From Cordilura impudica (Eukaryota; Arthropoda; Insecta; Diptera; Scathophagidae), in NCBI GenBank assembly GCA_963682025.1, contig OY821520.1, positions 185,158,746-185,222,745 on the forward strand: DNA of 64,000 nt. The letters are read 5' to 3'. Each line of letters starts with the position of its first letter. Within the stretch, counting starts at the first letter, position 1. A program made the position numbers and the translations under genes. Shown here piece after piece: positions 45,299 through 57,990 of the stretch. The notes under the pieces were generated by a model, which ran no database searches, was not told the DNA's origin, and saw only the letters and a list, made by a program, of their open reading frames with translations.

Positions 45299-46303
45299 GC
45301 CTGACTTCATAAACGCAGTTTGCAATGCAACACTGCAAAGAAATTTATTTACAAGGCAAAACAATGTTTTATGGCAGTACTGCTTTGTCAAATAATGAAA
45401 TGACATCCTTGCACAGATTAGATTGTGGTTTTTTGTGTGATTAACTTTTTGTAAAATTCAGTATTTTAAAATGAATATTCGGAAAAAATCATGCGCTATT
45501 CTTTTGAAATCCGCTATCAAATAGGCTGATTTAAGCAGCACTTTGATAAAAAAAATATTAGTATAAAAAAAAAGAAAGCGTCGTCGTGTAGCATTATTAA
45601 CTAGCCAAAATTCAAGGAGAAAAATTTCAAAAATTTAAACTTTTGTAAAATTATCGCAAACATGCAGGACGATGTGTTTTATTTACATTTTCAAATGAAA
45701 AAAAATTACATTTCAGGTATTTATTACCAAATTTTATAATTTAATAAAACTAATTAATACTTTAAATTTTAAGTTGTTGCAGATTGCTGTTAAAACCTGG
45801 TGGCATTCACGTACAATTGGACGTATTGGAATTACGTTACAAAAAACATTAGAAATTACAATTTGGAAACTTAGCAATAATTGTTCTTTCAGAGATGTCG
45901 GCGAACGCCTTTGCATGACAATTGGTCTCGCATATAATATGTTTGTTAAAATCATTAAAACGATTTGCTGCTTAAAGGGAGATGTTATCAAGTTTCCCAA
46001 AACTGCAGCTGAAATAGATTCTTCTTTTCGTTGTTCCACTTTTTTTCAATATGAATAAATATACAAAAAATCATAAATAATCGTAAAATTGAAAATTTTA
46101 AATAACTTTTCATAAATCCGCCATTTCTACCACAAATTGAAATATTTGACGTGTTTTTAGTTTTACCGCCAAGAAAAAGGTAAAAATAAACATACCAAGC
46201 ACCGTAGAATCACAAATAAAAACAATGTACAAATTTGACAGATGCAAAAATGAACTTGCGACATTGCGGTGTTGCATTGCAAACTGCATTTATGAAGTCA
46301 GCC
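45299..46303. mobile_element. PIF/Harbinger-type element, about 1.0 kb, internally deleted
   Basis: The left end GCCTGACTTCATAAACGCAG continues into TTTGCAATGCAACACTGCAA; the right end is its inverse with a few mismatches, giving terminal repeats of about 40 bp. ATA stands outside both ends (45296-45298 and 46304-46306), a possible 3-bp duplication. A Harbinger-type protein fragment lies inside. Confidence 0.65.
45774..46058 (+). pseudogene. Harbinger transposase N-terminal fragment
   Basis: The frame reads RIGITLQKTLEITIWKLSNN, CSFRDVGERLCMTIGLAYNM and FVKIIKTI, then VIKFPKTAAEI. This is the helix-turn-helix region preceding the catalytic domain in HARBI1-like transposases (W/L-L-x-N-xx-SFRExxxRFxxS...). 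The DDE part is absent and the frame ends in unrelated sequence. It is a different lineage from the relic at 18529. Confidence 0.6.
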
Positions 46304-46339
46304 ATAATGAGAAAATAAGATAAGTATACATGAAATTTA

Positions 46340-47120
46340 AAAATATATGCATGCATAGATATTATTGAAAAAAAAAGCCCAAGAAAAGAGCATTTTTATG
46401 AAAACATGCATTTAAAGAAAAATAAGCATAAATATGCAACTGCAAATCCATATCTTTTTATTTATTGATTCGGAACATTTGAATGAACATTTTGATGAAA
46501 ATATGTAAAAACTTGCAGAAAAATGCAACTACAAATCGATGCCATTTTATTGTGAATTTATTGATTCGGATAGTTTTCTATTCACAATGTTCAATAAATC
46601 AGCATTTAGATGAGAATATGCAGAAATTGCGTTTATAGGGGCAAACATGCAACCACAGAACGATAAAGTTTTATTTAAAATTTATTGATTCATTTAGATA
46701 TTTATAAAAACTTTTAATAAATATGCATTTTAAAGAAAATATGTAAAATCATGCATTTAGCTAAAATGAAAAGATATGGAACTAAAAATCGATACCATTT
46801 TATTGTAAATTTATTGATTTGGACAAATATTTACGTAAAAAGTTAAAATATGCAACTGCAAACCAATGCCATTTTATTGTTAATTTATTGATGAAAATAT
46901 GTAATAAACATGCATTTAAAGCAAAATATGCAAAAATATGCAACTTCGAGTTAATTTTTCTCTAAATTTATTGATTCAGATAGAAATTTATGATAAATGT
47001 TCAATGAATTATGATATTGATAAAAATGTACCAAAACATGCACTTGAGGCAAAATATGTAAAAATATTCAAATACAAATCGATTCCATTTTATTGTAAAT
47101 TTATTGATACGGATAGCTAT
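46340..47120 (+). repeat. Satellite-like array with TGCAACTGCAAATC units, copy 1
   Basis: About seven loose units of 100-125 bp. Each holds AATATGCAACTGCAAATCGA, then CCATTTTATTGTAAATTTAT, then TTGATTCGGATAG and a TGCATTTAAAG segment. The units are unevenly diverged. The same units recur inverted at 55.6-56.3 kb. Confidence 0.7.
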
Positions 47121-47816
47121 TTAGTCCATATATAATAGCTCTGTTCGTTTACGTTATAGTTTGTAATAATTTTTACAAATTATCACAAAATTTACTGGAT
47201 CCTGTTCGTTTACTTCAAAAACCCAGTAAAAGAGAACAAATGAGAGCGTAAAGTGACAGTTCATTTTTTGAAAACGTGCTTGTTTTTACTGGATATATTT
47301 TTGCCAGTAAGAATTAGCAAGCAAGAAAAAACATTTTGTGGTAAATAAAGCAAAAATACTACAATTCTATTTTTTACAAAAATTTTAAATAATAGTTCTA
47401 AGGGAATTAACGATAGAAGAAGTAAGTATATATTCTCATAACCAGGTTTAATTAATTTTAATCCTTTAAAACCGGTTCCTGCCAATAAATATGTATATCT
47501 AACAATTTCTATTATAATAAAAGTTAATTTTCAAAAGCAATAGGTAATGATATTAGTTTCAATGAATATTTTAACATGTTAAATAAAATAAATTCTTCTA
47601 ATTAATTTATATTTCATTTTTTAATTTAAAATTTCACTTCTCCTTCACTTTCTAATGTGTTTACAATCAGCTGTTTCTATGATCTTGAAAATTCTTACAA
47701 ATTGTTATTGATGTGTAAACATCTATACGCGCAGGGGGGTGAATTTCTATTTCACAACACATTCACGAAAACAGCGAAACATGTGAGCCGTAAGACAAAA
47801 TCCTGTAATATCCTGT

Positions 47817-48520
47817 GTGAAAATGAAAAATAAAAAATAAAAAATGAAAAATAAAATATGAAAAACGAAAAACGAAAACTCAAAAATAAAAAATTTAAAA
47901 TGAAAACTGAAAAATACAAAATAAAAAATTAAAAATAAAAAATGAAAAATAAAATATAAAAAATGAAAAATGAAAAATGAAAAATAAAAAATGAAAAGTG
48001 AAAAATAAAAAATGAAAAATATAAAATTAAAAATGAAAAGTAAAAAATGAATTATATAAAATAAAAAATGAAAAATAAAACTAAAAATGAAAAATAAAAA
48101 ATGAAAAATAAAAAATGAAAAATGAAGAACGAACAACGAAAAATGAAAAATGACAGATGAAAAATAAAAACTGAAAAATAAAAAATGAAAAATAAAAAAT
48201 TAAAAATAAAAAATGAAAAATAAATAATTAAAAATGAAAAATTAAAAATAAAAAATGAAAAATTAAAAATAAGAAATGAAAAATTAAAAACGAGAAATAA
48301 AAATAGAAATGAAAAATATAAAATGAAAAATAAAAAAATTAAAAATGAAAAATAAAAAATGAAAATTGAAAAATAAAAATTAAAAATTGAAAAATTAAAA
48401 ATTAAAATGACAAATTCAAAATAAGAAAATGAAAAATAAAAAATGAAAAATAAAAAATTAAAAATGATAAACGAAAAATGAAAAATAAAAAACCAAAAAT
48501 TAAAAATTAACCGTTTTATA
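47817..48520. repeat. AAAATGAAAAATAAA low-complexity array
   Basis: About 700 bp of AAAAATGAAAAATAAAA variants with a period near 7-14 bases. It creates a false 129-codon Phe/Ile-rich frame on the minus strand (47747-48136), not a gene. Confidence 0.9.
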
Positions 48521-48764
48521 TAATAAATAACAAAAAATATTTTTATATTAGCAGAGCCCCTGCTATTGATTGCTATAAGTGATACATATATTTTTATTAC
48601 TTTACTTTACTTTTTGTTACTATTTATATCTGGACATTTTTAGCGAAGAATCATTTGGAATTCATTTTTTTTTCTTTTTTTTTTCTTTTTTTAATGTTTT
48701 GAATGTTTTCTAATCTCTTTTATAGAAGAAATTATAATAGAAACTGGCCAAAAACAAAAGCAAT

Positions 48765-49985
48765 TAATTTTTTTTTTTAGTTATTTTTTTTATTTGCAAT
48801 CTATCTTACAACATTAAGCAAATTTGATAATAATTAATAGATAACATAATTATTAATCTTCTGTAAGACCAATAATATTATAATTTCTACGAGATCACAA
48901 TTTAAATATTTGTCTAAATTAATGTTAATGTTACATAATTACATATTTTATATTATTTTTTTTTATATTATTTTTTACAATTATTTTCTGACAGGGAGGT
49001 CAAGTATATGAAGTCTTTTTAATATCTTAATTTCATTTGAATCATCTAATAATGATAGAGCTAGCGGATTAATATGATCACTTAACCTTTGCAGGTATTG
49101 GTTACTGTAATTTCATATTTCTGTTTTCATTTTGGGAATATTCAAATCATTATGTAAAGTTTCGTTTCTAACAAACCATGGCGCGTTGGCAATCATTCTT
49201 AGTGTTTTTGATTGAAATTGTTGAAGAATTTCCACATTAGAGTCACTTGTTGTACCCCAAAGTTGAATCCCGTAAGTCCATACAGGTTTTAATATTGTTT
49301 TATATAGCATAACCTTATTTTCTAAATTTAATTGTGATTTCGGACCAAGCAACCAATACATCCGTTTTAACTTGTTGTCAACTGGAGATCTTTTATTTTT
49401 CACATGATCTTTCCATGTAAGTCTCCTATCTACACAAATGCCTAAGTAATTGGCGTTGCTCTTTTTCAGAATTGTCACACCGTTAAGATTGACAGCCGGA
49501 CAATCACCACGTTTTAGAGTGAATGTAACGTGTGTGGATTTTTGTTGATTCACTTTAATATTCCAAGTGTTTAACCATGACTGTAAAGCATGTACTTCTT
49601 GTTGAACACGGTTCGAGGCCTCAGATGCTGATGTATTGGATGATATAAATGCAGTATCATCTGCATAAGTTGAAACAGTTACTCCATCATGACAGGCCCA
49701 ACACACTCCCCTGAGGTATGCCTGCTCTAATTTTTCGTATTGTAGACATGTCATTGTTTACTTTTACATGAAACCACCGTTTATGTATATAAGACATTAG
49801 TACTAGATAGAAAGGAGCTGGAAGAATATCTTTAAGCTTAAACAATATTGCATCATGCCATACTCTGTCAAACGCCTGCTGGATATCCAGAAATACAGCC
49901 GAACGCTTTCTGTTTGATTTTAAAATAGAAAAATTTTTAATTACTAGATGTTTACACATCTCCCCTGTGATCGGACTCCCATGAT
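48765..49985 (-). pseudogene. Jockey-type LINE, 5'-truncated
   Basis: The minus strand reads NRKRSAVFLDIQQAFDRVWH (motif A), RAGIPQGSVLG (motif B), then after a deletion and frameshift near 49690-49750 VTVSTYADDTAFISS (YADD box). It continues LQSWLNTWNIKVNQQKSTHV, NYLGICVDRRLTWKDHV, and LYKTILKPVWTYGIQLWGTT, then NDLNIPKMKTEI, a stop, and the usual jockey end (NPLALSLLDDSNEIKILKRL). About 15-20 residues between motifs B and C are lost. A 3' untranslated part ends in an A-rich tail on the minus strand near 48765. Dead. Confidence 0.85.
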
Positions 49986-50083
49986 TTTTTGTTTACTATT
50001 TTGGATATTTATGTTTTTGAGAACTAATTTTTCTTACTCTCTGAAAATTCGGTTTTTACTGGGAAAGTAAACGAACAGAGCTA

Positions 50084-50872
50084 ATATGTGGCTTTAGTTA
50101 AAGTAAAAACATTTGTTCTTGAGCTTGATTAATTTGAAATTCAATCATTAAAATGATAAAGATGGAAAATAAGATTTTTTTATATTCGTAAAAATAGAAA
50201 ATAATAAATTAAATTAAATATTTTATTTTTAATTTTAAAATTTTAATTTATTAAATATATTTTATTTATAAATTTTTAAAAAGTATGTTTTTGTCATATT
50301 GAAACTCAAAACGATCAAATTTTTCAAATTCTATTTTAAAAGTTCTTTTTAAAATTAAAAAAAAAATATATAAGATTTTTTTAATATAACCTTAAATTAA
50401 GAGTGGATTTTCAATGTCCAATGTTCAATGTCATAATGTCCAAGCGACGCTGAGGAATTACATATTGTAATAATAAAATATTGTAATAAAAATAAATAAA
50501 AAAAATTTTTTTTTAACATTTTCAAATTTGATTTTATACTTTTTAAGAACTTTGAAAATAATTTATATGTTTCTTGTAATGCATTTTGCTTCATACCATA
50601 CCCTTGAAACATTAGGGGGATCTCAATGAGATGAGAAGGTATGACAAAAAATAAATTTTTTTAAATATTAAAATGTTTTTATTTTTAATTTTGTATAGGA
50701 GTTATGCTAAAAAGTTTAATTTCATTTTATATTATATTTTTAAATTTGGAATGTACAATGTTGATTTGGATAATCTCAATTTCTATTAAATATTATCCAG
50801 ATTTTCAAAATAATTTTACATTTTTAGAAGTTGTTTAAAACTACACCCAAAGAAGCAATGAGCAAATAATTC
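50084..50872. other. A+T-rich stretch with no recognisable gene
   Basis: Nothing recognised. Confidence 0.5.
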
Positions 50873-51533
50873 TTTTTATATCTTATACCATTGAAGTGTG
50901 TGTTTATAACTACCATAAATATATGTATAAGGCCCACTTTTTATTATAGCGATCGACTCTGAATCAATTTTTAAGTCGATTTGGCGATTTTTGGCCGCTC
51001 TTTCGTCCGCCTGTACTTCTGTCTGTGTATCGAATGGATACTATCCATGTAAACCTTGTAATCAAACTGGAGGTCGCTAATATAATAAATTTGGTAGCTT
51101 TTGTCAGCCAGAGGTCGACTAAAATTGCCATATGATCGAGATTATCATATAAATATCGGTTAAATTTGGTTTGTTAAATCAAACTATTCTTAGACATAAT
51201 TCCCATATAAATCTGCTTCCCGATATTTACTTAAATCTATCAAAAAACAAAAATATTGCATAAATCTTCTTCAAAATTTATTTAGTACGTATATGTTTTT
51301 GCAAAAAAATAACTGAGAACCAAATATGGTTATGATCGGTCCATTTTTTTGTCCTGGTGCCCACAGAAAAATACAATCCGATATGAACTTTATCATATCT
51401 GGAGGGCATAAATAAATAACAATGACAAACAAACTTGGTTTTTTTTATTTTCTATATCTAATTATGACCACAGTAAAGTTGAATCCAAGACCTTATATCG
51501 AAAGTCATGGGTCTGAACTGACTATAATTTTCA
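50873..51533 (+). repeat. Mini-me/DINE-like repeat, copy J (old)
   Basis: TTATACCATTGAAGTGTGTG start, a decayed tract (CGTCCGCCTGTACTTCTGTC) and a GGGTCTGAACTGACTATAAT end. About 100 bp shorter than full copies and strongly diverged. Confidence 0.75.
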
Positions 51534-53624
51534 CAGTTGCTTTTTGCTAACTTATTTAGTATGGACTCTTTTCTCTCATTCTTAAAAATTTAGGGGAAAA
51601 AAATATTCGGATTTAAAATTTTGTTTTTTAATTTTTTAGTTTTCCGACTTTGTAAGATTTTTTCGAGTGTGGAGTCAAGCAGCCAGTCAGCCAGCTTTAA
51701 ATGTTTATTGTTTGTTATGGTTTTGGTTAGTTGATTGGTACCTGTGCCAAACGGAATGGCCAAAAACGGTAACTTGTCTCGAGATGTTTTGGCATCACAG
51801 ATTTTGAAACAATTTACACGTTGCCCCAAAAGCAACTATGTGATTTTAAATGTCAAAAAGATACAAATCAAACGATGAATGTAATGATAAATGAAAGAAA
51901 AATAAAAGTTTGAAATTCACACGATAATATTGAAAGCAATATTATATAATATAAAAAGCCCATATTTAAGTTTATAAAATAAACAAGCCAAAAAAAAAGA
52001 ACACGTCCGATTTGTAGTTTTTCTTGTATTGTGTTCCAACATTGAACAAATAATAATTATGATGATGATAATCTCTAAAGGAGACACTCCCTAAATATGA
52101 CATTAATACAAAACCCTTTTTGGTGTGCCTTGTGTCACATGAAATTCCAAATGATATAAATAATATAATCAGATACCACCAAACACCAGAAACCACAAAT
52201 TTACAAGCCCAAAGTATTTTTTTTTATTTATTTAAGTATTTTTTTTTTTGCCAATTTGGTGGCCTACAAAAAATAAAATAAACATTTTTAAATAAAAATC
52301 CGCACATATTTTTTTTAACATCATTTCGAAAAATCTTGATCACGCATTCGATTCGTTGGAAATGTAAACAATTCCATTTAAATGAAAATGTACAAAAACT
52401 TATAGCGGCTGCAACAGCAGCAGCATGTTGTCAAGTGTGACCTACATTATTCTGTTTTAAACTTAAAGTTAACTACAACTTCATGCATACAAACTGATGT
52501 GGCATTTACCTAAAAGGTGGGTGGAAGTAATGGCCAAACACAAATAGTGCATTTTTTTACAACCAAGTGAGAGTGAGTGCAATGTGCGGTTAACACCTTA
52601 TACGGAAATGTCTGATGACTGCAATCAGGCGTTTTTAAGATTTATGCATTTTATTGAATTCATTGAAAGACTTGAGCACATCATGACCATATGGTTAAAT
52701 CGATTAATGGTTTCTTTAACCATAAAATAAAAAAACCAAAAACAAATTTTCAATGTTAACCATCATATCGTGTCTTGTAATTTAGAATTCACCATTTTAT
52801 ATGCGTAACACAGGCTGGCACAGGTTTCATTCAGGCTACAGACAAACAAACATACAAACAAATAAATGAATAAATAAATATTACATGTATTGTATTGTTT
52901 TGTTTTGTTTTGAGTTGAGTGCATAAATAATATTAATTGTCTTAACGACACAATTACGAGGCAGACATCTAGTCTGTTTACAATATAGAATTCGAATTGT
53001 ATGGAATTGACTAGTGGTAGTATTGCTTACAAATGCTTTTTGGCAGTCAGTCGTGACAAGTTGTTTATTGAAATGACCTTTTTTATTTTGTTTTTCTTCT
53101 TTTTATAGAAATCAAGACCTATTTTCCCTTTTATTTTGATTAAAGTTTATTGTCAGTTTTATTATTTTTTATTATTATTATTGGTTTTCACAACATTGCA
53201 TTGAATTGAATTATTATCACCATATGGTGGATTTTTTTTTTTAAATATTTGATTTGTTTAATTTTTGACAATTAACAATTATGCAACAACTGTAGCAACT
53301 GCAGCAAAGAAAACAATGTGCGTGATTCATTGCTTGAAAAGAGAGAAATTTTACAAATTATTACAAATTCTATATTCATAAAATTCACAAATTCATAACT
53401 CATCATCTTAATCATCATTGTCAACAGTGACGACAATTTTAATTTCTGTATAAAATCGCTAAACTACAATGACATAAAATTATATAAGAACAAGTATCTG
53501 TAATATGTTGGCTGAACATTGTTGATCCGTATGTAAAAAAGATTTTTTATTAATATAATAATCCAACCCATAAAATCAAACTTTTTATTAAAACTCTTTC
53601 TTATGTTATACATATGAGTTTTGA
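51534..53624. other. No gene recognised; probable intron DNA upstream of the Atf3 exon
   Basis: Mixed complexity. 52330-52700 is relatively rich in non-repetitive sequence (for example CAGCAGCAGCATGTTGTCAAG) and could be unique host DNA. No coding exon is supported. Confidence 0.4.
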
Positions 53625-54300
53625 ATCTATCCATGATTGTGCGTGATTTTGCGTGACTATTTTAAAATTAATCTTTGGTCACAACATGTTTATGGACAAA
53701 GTTTCAAATCGATAGGATGAGGAGAAATGGGTTTTAAATCACTCCGTGACTGTGCGTGACTATGCGTGACTGTGCGTGACTATGTCAAAATTAATCTTTG
53801 GCCACAACAAGTCTATGGACAAAGTTTCAGATCGATCGGATGAGGGGAAGTGAGGTTTTAATCTCTCCGTGACTGTGCGTGACTATGTGTGACTACCTCA
53901 AAATTAATCTGTAGTCACAACAAAACTATGGGCCAAGTTTCAGATCAATTGGATAAGGGGGAATGGGTTTGCCCCACGACAGACAAACAGAGAGTATGAG
54001 TTAAAAGAAAGAGTTTAATAATCTAACCCATAAAAACAAAGTTTTTATTAAAACTCGTTCTTTCCTTATGCATATGAGTTTTAAATCTCACCGTGACTGT
54101 GCGTGACTATTTTAAAATTAATCTTTGGTCACAATAAGTCGATGGACAAAGTTTCAGATCGATCGGATGAGGGGAAATGGGGTTTAAATCATTCCGTGAC
54201 TGTACGTGACTATGCGTGACTGTGCGTGACAATCCCAAAATTAATCTGCAGTCACAACAAGACTATTGGCCAAGTTTCAGATCAATTGGATTTAAAAGAA
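53625..54300 (-). repeat. GTCACG tandem array, copy 2 (inverted)
   Basis: The inverse of the units at 28.1-28.7 kb: GTGACTGTGCGTGACTATGC blocks separated by GTTTCAGATCGATCGGATGA-type text. It contains the same border segments (TAATCTAACCCATAAAAACA and CAAACAGAGAGTATGAGTTA) in the middle, so at least two elements lie head to tail. Confidence 0.75.
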
Positions 54301-54415
54301 TAATTTTAAAATGGAAACAAGTGACGAAATAATAAACTGTATACGAAATTTTAACATATACAGTGGGTGTCGATACATTGGAAACTTTTACAAAATTCTG
54401 AATTTGCCAATTGCT

Positions 54416-54830
54416 CATACCACTATGTGGTCAGGTTATAATGGCTACTACCAAAAATATTTGACCTAGACTCTCCTTTTATTTTACCGGTCGATTCAGA
54501 ATCACTTTTTGAGTCCATTTGGCTATGTCTGTCCGTTCGTCTCTCCGCCCGTCTGCGTTTCCACGTAAGCCTTGTAATCAAACTACAGGTCGCAAATATG
54601 AATATATTTTGATGAAATTTGGTACGTAAGCTACTAGAGGCCATAGGATAAACGCTGTGGAAATAAGTGAAAATCGGTGTATGTTCAGACCTAGTTCCCA
54701 TAAAAATGACCCCTATGAGATTGACTTAAATTGCCATAACATATAAATTATCATACAGATCTTTGTCAAATCTTTCCACTTAGGATTTGTTTAGAAATCT
54801 CGAAATTTTACTTAAATCTTCTCCGAAATT
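54416..54830 (+). repeat. Mini-me/DINE-like repeat, copy K (5' half)
   Basis: TCATACCACTATGTGGTCAG start and a short GTCC/GTCT tract at about 54528-54552, then family text to about 54830 with an internal loss. It stops where hAT-like sequence begins. Confidence 0.8.
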
Positions 54831-54836
54831 TAGTAG

Positions 54837-55530
54837 CAGCGATGCCAACTAAGTGCTTTTCGCGCTAGACTTACTGCCTTTTAACTTCCCAAAAAGCACA
54901 TTTTCTCAGTTAGCGCCTTTTTAAAAAAAGCACTAAATCGGCGCTTCCCGATTGTCTTTTTTAAGCGCTTTAGCGCATTTTTAATACAACAGTTCACGTT
55001 TTATATACACATATATATGTATTGTATATATTTGATCATACATTTTTTCAACTGTTCATTTGAAATATAATTTATTAAATTGGTGCAAAGCGATCCGACC
55101 TCGTTCCACGCTGTCAAAAAACTGCAGATGTTATACATTTTAGAAAAGAGTTGGTCATTGTGTCAACAATTTATAACTACGTAAATAGAAAAAAGAGACC
55201 GAACTGATTTATTTTGGATTGCAGTACATAAATAACTTTAAAAATTCAATCAATGAATTCCCGTTTTTTAAATTATCAAGTTTGGTTGTACATACATACA
55301 TATGTATATTGTCTTTTCAGTACTCAAATGCTGACGTTGAAGAAGTGTTCAGTGCAATGTGTTTTTTTTAATAATCTTGGGAATATAATTTTTTTAAACA
55401 CTATAAATTAATTAATACACATTAGATATGGATTAAGGATAAAAAAATCGAAATTGCATATTAAACCAATACCATGGCCTGAAGATGAGGACAGAAAATA
55501 CATGTTTTTATTCGAAAATGAACAGGTATA
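54837..55530 (+). mobile_element. hAT relic with C-terminal dimerisation motif
   Basis: CAGCGATGCCAAC at 54837 looks like a hAT terminus, followed by clustered AGCGC/GCGCT words (54860-54980) typical of subterminal repeats. Downstream the plus strand reads LQYINNFKNSINEFPFFKLS, then SNADVEEVFSAM, the hAT dimerisation signature (SNAxVERxFS), at 55324-55359. After a break it reads RYGLRIKKS. Most of the transposase is missing and the far terminus was not found. It is a different hAT family from the one at 32-37 kb. Confidence 0.55.
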
Positions 55531-55569
55531 AGACAAGTTTATAACCCATTATATTTGGTTTTATTCATG

Positions 55570-56300
55570 TACACTTTAAACATTTCTTTAAACATTATAT
55601 TTTCATCAAAATGCTCATTTAATTAATCATGTTCATAAATATCTATTAGAATGCATGATTATCAGTAAGTAAAATGTCATTGATTTGTAGTTGCATAATT
55701 TTGCATATTCTGCTTTAGAGACATGCATTTTCATCGAGATCATGATTTATTTATATTTTCTAAATATCTAATTGAATCAAGAAATTTAAAATATTATTTG
55801 CAGTTGCACATATTTGCATATTGTGCTTTAAACGCATGTTTTTGCATATTTTTTCTAAATGATTATTTATAAAGCTATTTTCTTAAATATCTATACGATT
55901 ATAGATTATAGATATTTATATTTTGATCAATATGACCATTTAATTAATTATTTTCATATCTATTGGAATCAATAAATTTATAATAAAATTTCATTGATTT
56001 GCAGTTGCACCATTTTGCTTTAAATGTATTTTTTCAAATATTTTCATTAAAATACTCTATCTTATTCGGCAATTTTTTGAAGTCCTTGTATTTTATTTAT
56101 CGAGCTTACTGGTCTTTTTTTTTTTTATTGACCATTTGTAGAAATATCTATCCGAATCAATCATTTTTTTTCACAAAAATCATTTATTGGATTTTTTCAA
56201 AATATCCATCAGAATACATAAATTTACTTTGTTTTAAATTTATTGATAGATATTTTCTATAAATAGCTAACCGAATCAATAAATTTACAATAAAATATCA
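55570..56300 (-). repeat. Satellite-like array with TGCAACTGCAAATC units, copy 2 (inverted)
   Basis: Inverse of the units at 46.3-47.1 kb: GATTTGCAGTTGCACCATTT, TTTGCATATTTTTT and ATCTATTGGAATCAATAAAT segments at spacing of about 110-125 bp, diverged. An 87-codon frame here is chance. Confidence 0.65.
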
Positions 56301-57655
56301 TATATTAATTAATTTATTTTATTTATTAATTTCTTGTACAACAAGACAAGTTTTATAATTAAAGTACAGAATTTCCATCGTTCAAAAATTTGCAACAAAA
56401 TTAAAATATAATATAAAAGTTAAAAACACCTTTAAAATAAAGTAAAATAATTGCAAGAAATTATTAAAATACATGAATTTTTAAAGAAATGAAAATTAAA
56501 TATATTTAAACAAAGTAACTAAACAAAAATTTCTTAAAATTAATTGTTTTGCTAACTAATTGTTAGTTGTGTGGAATTGCATTCCATTGCGTTTATGACA
56601 CAAGTCATCGACGCATAGAAATAATAAGTTTTTTCACCCCTACTGGATCTAGCAAATTGTAATTGATCATGAAGATATAATGGTTTATCGGGGTAAATAA
56701 TTTTGTGCAAAAGCATTGAAAGACTTTTTGAGAAAGTCGAAATACTATCACAATATTGTTGTAGTTGCTAAAAAGCTCTCAGCCATAAAGTAGACCAGGA
56801 ATTAGGTATGCCTTTGCAAGAAGTTGTCTTACTGCTCCCGAAATAAAACTTTTAACCATTTTTTCCCCAGATATTTATTCACAATTTGTTAACACTGTTT
56901 TCCCTGGGTGATGTTGTAGATGATAAACATTTTGTGAAATGTGCAATTTTATCACTCAATTGCTTTTTTGATTTTTATTTGTTTTTTAAATGAATCTTCT
57001 TCATATTTTTTCATTTCATTAATTTCAGTTTTGTTGTTAATTTTTTTTTTATTATTTTTTTGCAATATGGGTGCTAAATAATTTTTGACAGCAAAATAAA
57101 AAAAAAAAACATTATGTTATTCTTAATAATTTGTTGGTTTTCTGTTCTCTGTTTAAACTCGTATGTAAATTTACTTATTTTTATTTATTTTTGATTTGCA
57201 TTTTCAACAGCAGCAAATAATTATTAACATCAACATGGTGTTAATTACGCGTATAAATATTGACACTGTCGAGCGGTAAAAGAAATGCCAAAATGGCAAC
57301 AAGAACATATTTTTCCATTTACTTTATTTAAGTCTGTTTGTTGTCATGTACTTAGTATGTACTTATAGTGTCAAAGAAAAATAAAATAAAGAATATAAAT
57401 AAATTTAAAATTAAATTTTGTATAGAGAATTTTTAACAATAACAAAATTGCTGCGAAACGATGAATGACCCGAAAATTTTCCATAGAATTCATTCGGATG
57501 GTTCACATTGTAAAATGGTGGTTTGTTTAAACTAAAATTTTACATGATAACTGGGAAATTCCTTAGTGAATCATGTTATGAATAATTCCATAATAATTTT
57601 AACTAACACAAGCAATTTAAGTAGCAAATTTTTCCATAGACTGTAAATAAATTAG
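56301..57655. other. A+T-rich stretch with no recognisable gene
   Basis: 56540-56880 is somewhat less A+T-rich (GTGGAATTGCATTCCATTGC and following), faintly like the end of a LINE protein (W-N-x-I/L-P text), but no frame is defensible. Confidence 0.4.
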
Positions 57656-57990
57656 TTATAAAAAAAATTGTCTTCTCTCTGCCTACAATAGTCAAGCATT
57701 GTTGCTGAGTTTTAGTGAAAGAGTTCAGTATTGTCAGGATCAGTTTGGTGTTGAAAATGAGCAAAATCGGTTGAGAGTTTCAAAAGATAGGAGGAAATAT
57801 TTAAAATGTTTTCTTCTATTTTTATATTGAAATCACGATCACTTTTACAATAGTCAGGTGCTGTGTTTGGGGTTTAGTTAAAAAGTTTGCTATTTTCAAG
57901 ACCAGTTCGTTTCTGAAAATGTGCCAAATCATTTAAAGAAACTTTAAATTTAATCAACGGAGAAATTAAGCTTTTTAAATCGTAGGGATC
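57656..57990. repeat. Diverged tandem pair of ~175-bp units
   Basis: ACAATAGTCAAGCATTGTTG with following GAGTTTTAGTGAAAGAGTTC recurs as ACAATAGTCAGGTGCTGTGT with GGGTTTAGTTAAAAAGTTTG about 175 bases later, and both continue into GTGTTGAAAATGAGCAAAAT-like text. A third faint unit may lie at 58300-58340. Confidence 0.4.

Larger units (their letters stand above)
47138..50081. mobile_element. 2.9-kb compound element with TA flanks and 15-bp perfect ends
   Basis: GCTCTGTTCGTTTAC at 47138-47152 is exactly inverted at 50067-50081, with TA on both outer sides (47136-47137 and 50082-50083). CTGTTCGTTTAC repeats directly at 47202 and ACTGGG-type words lie inside both ends. The interior carries an A-rich simple array and a dead LINE that presumably came later. 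No transposase of its own, so a non-autonomous Tc1/mariner-style element is the simplest reading. Confidence 0.6.

Noticed and set aside
47747..48136. 129-codon Phe/Ile-rich open frame on the minus strand
   Set aside because: It is produced entirely by the AAAATGAAAAATAAA low-complexity array and has no domain.
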